64,000 nt of DNA from Cordylochernes scorpioides (lineage: Eukaryota > Arthropoda > Arachnida > Pseudoscorpiones > Chernetidae), in assembly GCA_030710605.1 (NCBI GenBank), contig CP092886.1, positions 53,787,993 through 53,851,992 on the forward strand, in the 5' to 3' direction. This document shows, in pieces, positions 11,226-23,600 of this stretch. The notes under the pieces were generated by a model. That model was not told where the DNA came from. It worked only from the letters and a program-made list of their open reading frames with translations, and ran no database searches. The first letter of the stretch is position 1. Each line of letters opens with the position of its first letter. Made by a program: the position numbers and the translations under genes.

Positions 11226-11589
11226 TCGCTAGGAGGTTTCACTCTATCGAGAAAATATTTTGTAATTCATTCTTTGATAACAATTATAAAAATATATTTA
11301 ATATGGTAAAGTGGCAGGGGCCGATTTTCAGGCTAGAATACAACATACTTGTTTTTTGTTAAATTCGATCGATTTCAAAGCTCCTCTCGTAGGATGTTAT
11401 GAAACCGAAGCTTCCCCCGTTTCCTCTCCTCCCTATACTGATGAGGGACATTTGTTTGAATTTGCCAAAACTGGTGTTGTGGCTCATTCCATATCACCAC
11501 TGTATAGTTTTATTTTTTACTGGGGTGATAAACATAATGCGTTGTTCTATTGCATATTCAAAGATAGAAATTATTATTTTTATTTTTGT
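11226..11589. other. Unassigned
   Basis: Two overlapping + frames of 80-100 codons (11311-11650) show no motif. Nothing else stands out. Confidence 0.35.
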
Positions 11590-12300
11590 ATATATGAATA
11601 TACAAGGTTCGATCAATAAATACTACATAATCAGTAAAAGTCTTTATTGACACACAAGCTAGAAAACTAAAACTCTGAATATAAGAACTCCTAACGGTCT
11701 TATATATTATAATGATTAAATACTCGTATATCCACCTTTTCCATCCTAATGTACACATTTGATCCAGCGTTGTTGCCAACTTGCAATAGTGCTTTAGTAA
11801 AACGCCTTATCCAAGTCTCTCAACCACCCTCTAACTGATTTTTTTGGAGTAGAATTGCATCACTTTCAAATGTTTTACCACGTAAAAAACTCTTTAAACT
11901 TCCAAAAAAAGTAGAAATCTGAGGGTGCTAGGTCAGAGCTGTACGCAGGGAGAGGCATCAAAGTACACCCATATGTCCACCCCTGCAATCTTACCCAAAG
12001 TCAGGTGTGCCGTATGAAGTCTCGCATTATTCTGATGAAATTTGATTTGTGTGTTTTTCAATTTGGGTATTTTTGTTTCAATTTCTCTTTTTAATTTTTT
12101 TTTTTATGATTTACAATACCTTTCCTTGTTGATAGAAGAATTTCTTTCAAGAGTGTACATGAATATTTGCCCTCCTTTTTGGTTCCAAAATACAGAGATC
12201 ATGATTTTATCCTTGTCAAGGGAAAGTCTTGGTTTTATGGATCCGTTGCATTGCTTTGTGCCTAGAATAGGGATCATAATGATAAATCCAAGACTCATTA
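11590..12300 (-). pseudogene. Mariner-like transposase remnant
   Basis: On the minus strand, 12100-12298 gives 'KIMISVFWNQKGG' preceded by a YDP-type strand, the mid-domain of mariner transposases. About 11850-12050 gives, in shifted frames, the terminal segment around the third catalytic Asp ('SDLAPSDFY') and 'KFKEFLRGKTFESDA'. About 11740-11850 gives the final helix region. Several frameshifts are present. A possible element end 'caaggttcgatcaataaat' lies near 11603. The matching other end was not found, because LINE sequence begins at about 12302. Confidence 0.7.
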
Positions 12301-12301
12301 C

Positions 12302-13620
12302 ATGATATCACACCTTTTCAAACACCTAAGAATGTTCTCCAAGGAGTATACGGCTATAATTGCAATCAATATTATTGGAGCTTTTGACAATACTTGGTGG
12401 TCAATGGTGATAAAAAGACTCGATGAGGACAATATACTAGCATCATTAATAAAACTCATTAAACCCTACTTCATTAACCGAAAAATAAGATTTAGGTACT
12501 CTTCGAAAGAATTCACCAAAAAAACTAAGTAAAGGATGTCCGCAAGGAGGACCCTTATTTCCGACAATTTGGAACATCATAATGAATGATCTATAAGCCA
12601 ACTTTCAGGAATCTAATGGCGAAATTATTGGCTATGCAGACGGTCTAACGGTAATATGTTGGAATACAGATGTAACAAATCTTAAGATCACAATTGAAAT
12701 TTAATTAAAAAAAATAAATATGTGGTGTGAAAACAACAAACTTAAAATATCAAGACAGAAAACAAAGATTTTATATTTGTTCACCTGTAAAAACGATGTA
12801 ATTTACTTGAACGATAATATTGTCAAACCAATTGAAAACTTTAAAATACTATAATTTATTTTCAAGAATATCATCGAAACAAGAACAAATTAGATTTTAT
12901 GCCTCACATCGGCAGCATTATTGCAAAAACAACTAGAGCCAGTGGAAATATTCTTGGTTTAACAAAGATTCGAGGGATTGGATAGTAGGCGATCATTAAC
13001 ATTATATAAGACCTTATTTAGAAGCACAATAACTTATGGTTCAACAATCTGGTACCCATATATAAACACGAGATCTAAAAACAAAATAGATTCACTACAG
13101 TATAAAATTCTTGAACACTGTATACATGTTTATAATACAACATCTTCGAATTGTACACATGTTCTCGCATGAAAACCTAAAATTACGGATTTCATTTTAT
13201 CAAATTTACCTAAAGTTGAAATAGATCATAATAGACATGATACAGCAAAAATAATGACAATATCTATCTTTTTTAATGAAAAACTTCAAAAATACTATGA
13301 AAATTCTAATGATAATTTCAGAGAATTTTTTGAAAACTCAAGATTACCCAAATTCATCCAGCCAAATTTTTATAATATACAATTCTTTACGGAGCATGGA
13401 GACTTTAACACATTGGCAGAATTGATTCTTCAATCTGCTTTTGTGACCAAGAAGTTCACAACCCTGAGCATATTTCAATCCGGTGTCCAATTGTTGCAGA
13501 TTTGAGAGTACAATGTCAAATAAACAGTTTCAGTTTAAGCCAAATAGTTTCCGGTAAAGAATATAGAAATTTAACAAATTTTGCAGACTCTATCTTAATT
13601 ACCGTTGACCTAAATTACAC
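12302..13620 (+). pseudogene. Non-LTR retrotransposon RT remnant (R1/Jockey-like)
   Basis: In shifting + frames the order of LINE RT motifs is readable. 'INIIGAFDNTWWSMVIKRL' lies at about 12365, 'GCPQGGPLFPTIWN' at about 12537, and a degenerate 'GYADGLTVICW' (normally YADD) at about 12630. A thumb segment 'LYKTLFRSTITYGSTIWYP' lies at about 13000. Near 13450-13500 a frame gives 'EVHNPEHISIRCP', the C-terminal cysteine-histidine motif of LINE ORF2. Many stops and frameshifts, and loss of the second catalytic Asp, show it is ancient. The 5' end is missing. Confidence 0.8.
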
Positions 13621-13756
13621 TAATAAATTGAAAATTCTAGTTTTAATTAGTATAGTTTTTATTTTGAAAATAATCTATATTTATATCATTAATTTAGTGC
13701 TTAATTCTAACAATATATTAAACATTTTTGATAATATTTGTGTAAATATATATATA

Positions 13757-13951
13757 TTATTTTAAAATGCTTAGTTTGGATCATATATTTTTATTTTCCA
13801 ATATTTCGTATGGCAACTCGCCAAACTTCTTCGGGGAACAATATTGTTTTGAGATGCTCACGTATTAATTCACGCGAAGAAGTTTGGAGAGTTGCCATAC
13901 GAAATATTGGAAAATAAAAATATATGATTTAAAATAAGCATTTTAAAATAA
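13757..13951. repeat. Foldback element (77-bp arms)
   Basis: 13757-13833 and 13875-13951 are near-perfect inverted repeats separated by about 41 bp. The arms contain 'ccaatatttcgtatggcaa', a word resembling the arms of the PLE-associated inverted repeats at 43313-44802 and 46875-47099. It is likely a PLE-derived terminal hairpin. No coding content. Confidence 0.85.
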
Positions 13952-14460
13952 TTTAAATATAAGGATTGCTCAATTTTCAAACATATATATACGTTGTAAT
14001 ATATTCCAATATATACATATGTCCCCATGTGTTGTATAGTTATAGTGTAATTGCCAAGGTGACAGAAATAAAATTTCGAGTGAGTGACAGCCGGCGCCAG
14101 GAGAGGAAAAAGATCCGAAAAACAGGTCGGGTTTCCCAGGTGTGACCCCTTCTTGCTCGAACAGATTAGCCCGATTTGAGATACGATGATTGACAGACCC
14201 CTCTCGACAGATCTGCCCTGACCGGTGTCGGCTACACTTACTCTCTCGCCATCTCTATGGTGACATCCAACATGTCTTGTCCTTTTGTCCAATCCCAATT
14301 CCACGCCTGAACCCACTCTAAACATTGTGGCCACCACGACTGCAACCAACATGCCACACTACATTCATCCAACAGGATAACAAAACTACATTACAACATA
14401 TATATAAATTTTATTTCTTGTAAAATTATTGCTCTGAAATGTAAATTTAAATAATTTTCA
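13952..14460. other. Unassigned, GC-richer patch
   Basis: 14040-14345 is noticeably less AT-rich than its surroundings and has a 160-codon minus frame (13870-14352). I recognise no protein family in it. It could be part of an unidentified transposon. Confidence 0.35.
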
Positions 14461-14471
14461 CTCTCTCTCTC

Positions 14472-16137
14472 TCTCTCTCTCGGCCACGCGGCGCGCGAGC
14501 TCCGCCTTTTCGGCTAGGAAGTTGGCTAACAAGAAATTATCCTTCCCCTTTGGGGTATTGGCGGAATGCCTGATGATGTGGAGCATGGAGGTGTGGATCC
14601 CATCCAGAAAAATGTCATCGTTGCTGAGAAATCAGCGGAATAAATTCCTGACATGGAAATGTCCAAGTCAGACAAAAAAGAAATATATGCAAATTCTCCT
14701 TCGTCAAAGTCATATGCAAATTCTTGCCCAACAAGCCGTGACTGGGCTGAAACAATTGAAGAAGCCTCTGAAAAAGCCCATACGATGGAGCGGAAAAAGA
14801 GAAAGCTTTCGTTCTCTACAGAACAGGCACGTAGACCGCAGCCTGGTAGATCTCGCCACACCACCCAGGACAGGGTAGCCAGGCCACCTAAGCCACCGAG
14901 GAAGTACGCTGTGACGCAGCTGAAAAACAACAAACAGCAGCAGGCCCTGAGCAAGTCCAGGTCAGCTGCAGCCACCTTTGACCAGTGCTGCTTTTTGGAG
15001 TGGCGCTCTGATTTATTTCCAGTGGACTACATCAAGGCCCTGGAGGAAAAGCTTGAAAAATCCTCGGTGTTCCAAATGATGATGATGTCAGGCTAGGTAC
15101 TGGTCGGGCTGGCCAGCGTCAATCTGGCTGAACGCCTGGTTGAGGAGGGCCTCACCATTGGGACCACCCTCCTGAAGGCATTTCCTTATAAGAAACGGGC
15201 GGAGAAGATAACAATCGGCAATCTCCCAATTGCTATCAGGGACGAGGACGTCGTCGCGGCACTGCGGCCCTACTGCAGGGTGGTTTCCCTGAACCATGAG
15301 GTCGTGACCAGCGGCGGATACACCTGGACTACCGGCAGCAGAGAAGCCTTTGTCCTTCTAAATGAAGGCCTAAAACTCCACCAGCTCCCTGCTAAGCTGG
15401 TGATTGTCTCCAAAGGAGAGTCGCCTTCCGCCTACATCACCTACGGCATTGAGTGCAGCAAATGCCACCGAAAGGGACACGGGCGATCCTCTTGCCCCTT
15501 GAAACGCCATGTAAGTCGTCCACCTCATCTTCATGACACACGGAGTGGACCAGTGCCTCCATCCCCCCAGCCCACGACCTCCACAAATTCCGCAGCGAGG
15601 GGTTCTGACACCATCCAGAAGACCCCCTTGGTACTTTCCAGCCCTGCCGCTGCGAACTGTTCCGTTCCTCCCCAGATGACTCCATCCGCTGAGCCTTCTG
15701 TACCGGTGCCGCCTCTGCCAGCGCCTTCCTCGACCGCTGCTGTACCAACAGAGGTATCTTCCAAAGAAACACATTCAAAGAATGCGATAACCATCCAATC
15801 CACAACACCAAAGCTCCAAGAGAAGCAGCTTCTACAGGTAAAGGAGCTGTTCGAGAGCTTGAATGCCAACACCATCCTAGAACCTCTTTATGAAGGCTTT
15901 TATAGGAGGGAGATAGAAGAAGCTGTTGTCTTCCCTTCCAACAGGGAGGACATCCTCGAGTATCTCTCGCCCGAGCAGAGCTCCGCTCTGAGGGAATTCC
16001 TTGACAAGGCAATCGCCCATGTCGGGGCAAGGACTCCGACCTAGGCAAGATGCTGTCCGACTTCAGGGCAGAATGTGACATTGAACGAGACGACACCCAG
16101 TGGGATTCGTCTGATACAGATAATGTGTGATTATTTT
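14472..16137 (+). pseudogene. ORF1-only retroelement, broken copy
   Basis: This is a paralogue of the intact element at 19718-21535. It starts with a (CT)n run followed by 'cggccacgcggcgcgcgag', as in that copy. The N-terminal part is degraded, with an in-frame TAA near 14642. From 14653 the frame runs through a basic region, is cut by a TAG at 15094-15096, and resumes in the same frame. The resumed part holds an RRM-like fold ('KITIGNLPI' and 'REAFVLL'), a zinc knuckle CSKCHRKGHGRSSC, a Pro/Ser/Thr-rich linker and the conserved C-terminal helix region. A one-base loss near 16027 shifts the last 35 codons. No reverse transcriptase follows. Confidence 0.85.
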
Positions 16138-16369
16138 GTTTTTATACATATTTTCCCCCCATATAATTAGCCCTATAAAGTATGTTTCAATCTCTATCTC
16201 TTTTTCTCTCTAAAACTAGAAATAATTTGCATATACATTTTGAAATTATGTAATAAAATAGTTTAAACAATTATACACGCAAATATCCACATAATATATA
16301 GCGTGTTGTTCGTGCTGTTTCGTAATAAATAAAATAAATAAAAGAAGGGGTCCAGAAAAAAGTTTCTAT

Positions 16370-16690
16370 GAGGTCTAAACGAATCTCTTTCCTAATTGCA
16401 TCGTTTCTCGTGCTAGAAGTTTTGGTGCCTATTTTGAGGATAATTTTCGATATCCAAGATCGTTAATAGGGTTATGGACACTTTCTTTAGACAGGGAAAG
16501 TTTTCCATTATTTGATAAGTCGTAATTGTCCGATTATTCTTTATCAATTCCTCCGTTAGAGCCAAATGTTGGTACTTGACTACAGAGGTTGGTCTACTTG
16601 GCCTTTCTTTATTACTAATGTCAAAATCACACCAGTCTCGAAGCGCTGAATCCACCTTTGTATTATGCTTCTATCTATGGTTTCGTTTCC
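16370..16690 (-). pseudogene. Mariner-like transposase N-terminal fragment
   Basis: The minus strand encodes 'IDRSIIQRWIQRFE' followed by 'DFDISNKERPSRPTSV' and an HTH-like stretch. This is the paired DNA-binding region and GRP-type linker of mariner/SETMAR transposases. Frames shift after about 60 codons, and no catalytic domain or TIR is present. It is a short relic about 750 bp upstream of cyclin D exon 1. Confidence 0.75.
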
Positions 16691-17265
16691 ATACCCAGAC
16701 TTTAGCTCCAAGTAAATTTTATTAACCTTTTAAATAGCTTTCAACGTTTTTAATAACTCTGAGCCAGAGGAAAATCTCGCGTTTCTCAATCATCTTTTGG
16801 TTCTTATTGTCTAAGGTATATGGTATTTTCCGGGTTGTCGGTTATAGCCAGCAATAAGTTAATATTTTAAAAATCAACACGAGATATTTTGAGGCGTTTT
16901 TTTTTTTTTTTAATTTTCTAAAGCGTGATGGTAAAGAACAAAAATATAAAAAATACGCACAAAAAAGTTTTTCATATTATCAATTTTTGGCCAAATTGTT
17001 TACATGCTTCAAGTTGTTTAGGCTTAAAGGTATTGCTAAAAAGAGATAATTTTACGCTGTTCCGTCCACATGTTCTTTGTGTGTGCAAGTATGAATATAT
17101 GAAAATCATATTTACTATATTTTAAAATATAGAAAACATTGACGTTTATTAAAACAACAGTTCAGGCTCAATATATGCTTTCTCAATAAAGGTTTTGTTT
17201 AACCCTTTAAAAAAAGTAATATCAATTTTACATTCCATTTTATGAAATACTGGAGAATCTAGAGA
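16691..17265. other. Upstream flank of cyclin D, no other feature
   Basis: AT-rich DNA between a mariner relic and the likely promoter region. I see no conserved site that I can defend. Confidence 0.4.
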
Positions 17266-17273
17266 GAGAGCCT

Positions 17274-17281
17274 TATAAATA
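17274..17281 (+). promoter_or_regulatory. Possible TATA box of cyclin D
   Basis: TATAAATA lies 157 bp upstream of the cyclin D start codon in a region that becomes GC-rich toward the ATG. This is position and consensus only; there is no transcript evidence. Confidence 0.3.
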
Positions 17282-17437
17282 AGCAACTAAGTATCTCAAC
17301 AGAAAGGAAAGCAGTTTAAGCTGCAAGCCAAATATATCTCGCTGCTCTGTCATAACATCTGGCTCGAGGGACAAAAAATCCCAAGTTGGCGAACGTGCGG
17401 CCCTGGTGGCGACACTAGGCGGCGCTCAGTCACGACG

Positions 17438-17630
17438 ATGGAGCTGTACTGTAACGAAGGCGGCGGCATCAGGTCGTACGTCGACATGCACCTGCTGGCC
17501 GACGACCGCGTCATCCACATGCTGGTGCGGGATGAGAAAACCTTCGCCGTCTCGCTCAACTACTTCGGGCAGCGTGCAGACCGAGATCACCCCGGCCATG
17601 CGCAAGACGGTCGCCCAGTGGCTTATGGAG
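17438..17630 (+). CDS. CycD: Cyclin D exon 1 (start, Rb-binding motif; frameshift as assembled)
   Basis: ATG at 17438 opens a frame with MELYCNE, the LxCxE pocket-protein motif expected at this position in D cyclins. It continues with cyclin-D-like sequence to 'SLNYF' (codon 43, ends 17566). The next homologous stretch, 'SVQTEITPAMRKTVAQWLME', is in the +1 frame, so one base in the GGG run 17567-17569 is extra. The exon is 193 bp as assembled; 192 would keep frame with exon 2. It ends at ATG GAG followed by the donor gtaagt. An upstream ATG at 17406 is in the second frame but gives no cyclin-like N-terminus. Confidence 0.88.
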
Positions 17631-20600
17631 GTAAGTTGGCTGTCAACTTTAGCTCTACGCTGGAAAAAAATATATATAAGAGGTGATTGACCAATACTTT
17701 AACGTATTTAAATAGATTAGTAAATGATATAGGGCTGTTTGACACTTTGTTGGATTATAAGTTTGTCTCTCTCACACAATCTATTCTCCCCCCAATTCAC
17801 ATTATATATTCAGTTCAGAGTCTAATGGGTGTATTGATTTGATTTTAATTATATCTAGGCTGAATATTGCATGGAAAAGATGATAAAATTCATTTCAGAT
17901 CTTCGCTAAGTCATCAATTAAACAGACCGGACTGGATCTGTTTGCAAGAGTTGGAAGTTTCTAAGAAGTTCGAGGATGATAAATCTTAGTCGATATCAAC
18001 ACACCACCCCTTCCTTCCAGGCCCATCTCTACCAAACTCTGGCCATAGCAACAACTCGGCTGTTTCTCAGAAGAGTCTCCTTATCAGCGCCTGGCCGGCC
18101 GGCAACTTCCCACGAGAATGTTTACCCCGGCGGTGGTGGAGTAATTAGATGGTGTCGCCACACCCTCCGCCCGCCCTCCCTCCGCTGCTATTTATAGGGA
18201 TCGTTGACGCCAACATTTTTCAAACAATGCAAAGAAAGAAACACGTTTTATTACAATGTATCTATTATTGTTTGTTTCTTTTCATTAGAAGATACATGAA
18301 TGACGTGGGAGAAAAAAAAGGAATAGTGAAGAAAGAAGATCAGGGATTAATGACATGGCATCTTCAGATCATGTAACTGACATTGAAAGCAATTTCGGTA
18401 GGTGTCGGTCCAAATATCGATTCTGTTGATTACCAAATATTGACTGAAATATGATAACAAAGGCCAATCGCATATACATTTAGAACTAACTCTTGGCCCT
18501 CGTCAGCGTGGTGTTGGCTATACCTCAACCCCTTACCGAGTTGTAATAGAAGTTTTGGATATGTTAGTCAAATGCGTTTTGGGCCAATGTGCATAAATAC
18601 ACTTGAAGTTTTGAAATAAAATAAGATAAAAGTAAGGACAGCTCAAATGGTAAAATGCTGAGAAAGTATTATTGAATGTTACAAGATAACCCACCTTATC
18701 TTCCTTTGCTTTTCTCCCATACAGATTTAAGCTCACACATGGGCCCATAACATCTTCAGTTGAGGTACAGCCTGCTTCTTCACGCTGACAAGGACTAAAA
18801 GCCGGAGAAAAGCACGTGGTTGAATTTATTTTATTTATCAAGACAATGTTTTTTTTTTTTCCAATTTTGTATGCAGAAAAAAAAAGAACACTTAGTGAAT
18901 AATCTTCACAGGTCTTTATCATCCTAAAACATAAATTCATAATTTTTTTCAGTGGAAAAAAACAACGGGAATATTAAAATAGGAGCGAGCGAAAGCAGCT
19001 TTCGCGTGTATTTTTGTATTTTATTTTATATTTGCTCACACACTTAGATGAAAGAAAAACATTTCTAATTTTTTTTTTAAATTGTAAATTCTTCTCTCAT
19101 ATAGAATTAATGAAAAGCGCTTAATAAAATAATTATATTAAAGCTTGAAAATTTTCCTTTGGATTCCAGTTTAGAAGGAATCGCAAAGTCAAGTTGTATT
19201 TGGTGTTGGGGAGTTGAGTCCTTTTGGATTTTCTAGGACATATTTGTCCCCTTTAATTCCTCCTGTTTCCCCACTCACCAATAATTCCCAATCTTAAGGT
19301 AGTTTTAAAAATTCAGAACATTGGCTCTTGCTCTAAAACAATATCCATTTGACATCTCTTTCCCTTTAAATGAACCTATTTTTTTCAATCTTTTATTTAA
19401 ACTTATTAAATTTATGGACGTTTTATTCATCTGAAACCAAGCCATTTGTGTCTGTTTTTCATTTGAAGCGATGTCACTCTTTGTCCCTAAAATAATGAAA
19501 ATGATATATAAAATTTTTCTGCTGTTCATATATTTTTAAATAATTCAGCTCGATAACTTTATCATGAATATCGTAGCAGCATATTTTTATTTTGCCAACA
19601 TATTATAGTTTTAAGTATTTGCCTTTCTGTTCTTTCATGTGCATAAAGTTGATAATTGTTTTGATCAAAACAAATTGCCTTGTATAATCCTCATTCATAT
19701 TTGTCCTACCTCATTATTCTCTCTCTCTCTCGGCCGTGCGGCCACGCGGCGCGCGAGTTCCGCATTTTTCTATCTGGAGATGGAAAACTTCGAGTTTTCC
19801 AACCCATATGCAGTACTGGCGGTGAGCCAGGATAAAGATCTACACGGCGGTATGATTCCCATCGAGGTAGCTGAAATGGAAGTCGATTTATCGACGATAA
19901 AAGATTCGACGAAGAATTGTTTGAATTCAGGTATGAGCGACGGACATGCAAATTCGTTCGTGAAAAACGGCGGATATGTAAATCCGGCCGCGGCAAAAAG
20001 TGAAAATTGGGCGGAGCAAGTTGAGGCCGCGGAAAAGGATAATAACACCGAACCTTTCGAATCTGTACACCGGAAAAAAAGGAAACGTTTTGACTCTAAA
20101 AGTCAGCGGGCCCAGATTGTGAGGCCGGACGCTAGCTCTCCAAAACCATCTGGACAGCTTCGAAGGACCACAAAGGAGTCTGTGACCCACGTCAGGAACA
20201 CCAGACAGCAACAGGCGCTGAACAAAGCTAGATCAGAAGCAACATCGTTCGACCAATGCTGCTATGTCGAATGGTGCGCGGATTTCCATCACGTCCACTA
20301 TATGAAGGCCTTGGAAGAGTTGCTGGGGAAGGAATCCGTCTACCAGCTGATGAAGAAGTCCGGCCATGCTATGGTCGGACTGGCCAGCATTGAGAAGGCG
20401 GAGCGCCTGGTGGAGAATGGACTCACCATCAACAACACCTTCCTCAGGGCATTCCCATACAGAAGGAAGGCGGAGAAGATCATCCTCGGGAACCTGCCCA
20501 TCGCAGTGAGGGAGGAGGACATCATCGAGGCCCTGCGACCTTACTGCCGGGTTGTCTCCCTGGCCTATGAAGTGGTGTCCTGTAACGGATACACCTGGAC

Positions 20601-23600
20601 CAACGGCAACAGGGAGGCCTTCGTCCTCCTGAATGAAGGACGCAAACTCCACCAGCTCCCTGCCAAGCTGGTGATCATCTCCAAAGGAGAGTCCACACCC
20701 GCCTACGTCACCTACGGCGTTAGGTGTAGTAGATGTCACCGCCAGGGACATCGGCGAGCCACCTGCCCCCAGGGCACCCGAAGTGGACCGGTGTTGACAC
20801 CTCCACCCTCCTTGCCCACGCCCTCCCACAGCTTCACAGCGACTACATCGGCTGAGGGAAATTCTGGAACCATCCAGACAATCCATGTGACACCTCCCAA
20901 TCCTGCCGCGTCTTCGCCCGCGGAGAGCTGCCCAGTCCTTTCCCAGAACACTCCAGCCACCAAGCCTTCTACTCCGGCGCCGAGCACCAGCGTGTTACCA
21001 TCTCTGCTAGCACCTTCCTCGACCACTACTTCACCAACAGCGGACCCTGCCAAAGATCAGGCCAAGACTGCACTAACAATGGGATCTTCCGTCCCTAAAC
21101 CACAAACCATACAGCTTCCTCAGCTCACTTTACAGAAGGTTGAGGATCTGTTCAAGGTACTAGACGCTGACTCCTTCCTGGAACCCCTATATATGGATTA
21201 TCACAGGTGGGAAATAGAGAAGGCTGTTGTATGCCCAACTATGAGGGAGGACGTCTTCACATATCTTTCGCCCGAGCAGATCTCTGCTCTGAAGAAATTC
21301 CTTGACAAGGCAATCGCCCATGTCGGGGACAAGGACTCCGACCTAGGCAAGAGGCTGTCCGACTTCAGGACAGAATGCGACATTGAACGAGACGAACCCC
21401 CATGGTATTCGTCTGATACAAACGATTAGAGATTCTGAATATTTATTTTTTGTTTTTTAACTGTTGTAATGTTTAACTGTTGACTTGAGGTCAATAAACC
21501 TTTTTAATTGTCATTGTCTCTCTCTCTACGTGGCAATATAATTTTGATTCTAAAATAGGTTTCTAATTGCAAGTTGAGAGATTTAATTTCAAGAGAGATC
21601 TACACAGTGTGATTTCGTATGATTTTAATAAGGTTTTTATGATCTAATATATTAACGGTGTGAGATATTCATCAAAAAATATCAAATTCACAAAATTCAA
21701 TGTATATGAATAGAGATATATTTATATGTTAGAAATAGAGAGGGGTAGGGGGCGGGGTATGTATCTATCTTATACTGTTAAAACAACCGAATTTCAATTT
21801 GAAAATAAAATTTTCGGCAAAAAATTTTATTTGCCTTTTAAAATGGAACTTGTCAAATAGTATCATTTTAAAAATTAGCGCCCAAAAATTGAAAACAAAA
21901 TGGTCAAACTGAATATAGTAAAAGCCTTCTTTAGTGTGCCCTGTATGTAAATCCTGTGTTATGCGGCACGTGGTCCCGGGGTTACCTAGTACGTGTACAT
22001 AAACCTGGGTGTAAGTGAAAACCTATGGTATGCGGCACGTGGTCCCGCGGTTACCTAGTACGTGTACATAAACCTGGGTGTAAGTGAAAACCTATGGTAT
22101 GCGGCACGTGGTCCCGGGGTTACCTAGTACGTGTACATAAACCTGGGTGTAAGTGAAAACCTATGGTATGCGGCACGTGGTCCCGCGGTTACCTAGTACG
22201 TGTACATAAACCTGGGTGTAAGTGAAAACCTATGGTATGCGGCACGTGGTCCCGGGGTTACCTAGTACGTGTACATAAACCTGGGTGTAAGTGAAAACCT
22301 ATGGTATGCGGCACGTGGTCCCGGGGTTACCTAGTACGTGTACATAAACCTGGGTGTAAGCGAAAACCTATGGTATGCGGCACGTGGTCCCGGGGTTACT
22401 TAGTACGTCTACATAAACATGGATGTAAGTGAAAACCTATGGTATGCGGCACGTGGTCCCGGGGTTACTTAGTACGTCTACATAAACATGGGTGTAAGTG
22501 AAAACTTATGGTATGCGGCACGTGGTCCCGGGGTTACCTAGTACGGGTTCTTATACCTGTGTTAAGTGGTAGCCTATGCTAGCCAGATGTTTACTTCTGT
22601 CCATTGAATGTCTGCTTAAGACAAGGAATACTGTGGTTGTGCTGTGTTTACTTTCAAAATATAAAAAATGTATTAATATTGAGGGATTAAAATATACTGT
22701 GTAACGAATATCAAATGTTCTCAAATTCTTATCATTTTCGACTTAAAAAGTTAACTATTGTATATAAAATATGTTGAAATAATTCACAGCTTATCTCTGC
22801 CAAAAAATTTACAGAACTAAATATTGAAGGTTCGGCAGTAAAAATAAATTAGAGAGCGCAAGAAGACGCGACGTGGCTGTTTCCAGTTCTACAAGTGAGG
22901 CTCAACGACCTTGATTCGGTGATCAGAAATGCCAAGCGCGTGACGCTATAACGTGATTCCAAGATCGCCCAGCCCAGGGCTTTCCCAACATTTACACAAG
23001 TATCGGATTCTTCCATGAAGTACAATAACGCTCAATATTAAGTTAAAATTGAAGCTAATACAATATTTTTCTGGCGTTCTAACAAAGTGACAACTGGAGT
23101 CATATTCAGAGCATCAAAACTGAACAATTCACCAAATCCTAAAAGAGAATGTAAGGTGGAACCTCGGGTGAGTTCATTCCAAATTGAATGAAAATATAAA
23201 CGAACGGCGACCCACGTGTCTTTCGATTGAAACAACTTTTAAAAATTGGCAGATGTATTAAATCTCCCGTTAGTTGTGGAATTCATTGAAGTAAATAGTA
23301 AAGCTTAAATGTTGATTTAAAATGGCGTCATTTTTTTTCGTAATTTATGGCAATGTAATACGATATTATTTATTTGTCATCACATTTTGTTGGATAATAA
23401 ATGAGTGAAATTAAATAAAAATTATAACTAATTATATTTCAAAACCAATATAATAATAAAATTATATACACATATATAGGATTTTAATGCCAGCATTTTT
23501 TTGTAGTTGCTAGTTGCTATACTAGCACACACACACACTAGGAGCATGATCCGGCTTCGCCCGGGATCTTTCCAAGTGAATGCTTGCCCATGTACAATAT

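Noticed and set aside
15370-16096. Minus-strand frames of 114-219 codons opposite the ORF1-like pseudogene
   Set aside because: Shadow frames of the GC-richer coding strand, with no motifs. The same applies to 19706-21053 on the minus strand.
17406-17690. Alternative cyclin D start at 17406
   Set aside because: This frame gives the correct end of exon 1 but an Arg/Ser/Thr-rich N-terminus unlike any cyclin. The 17438 frame gives the LxCxE motif.
21945-22560. CRISPR-like array
   Set aside because: Whole 69-bp units are near-identical, with no unique spacers, and the genome is eukaryotic. It is a satellite.
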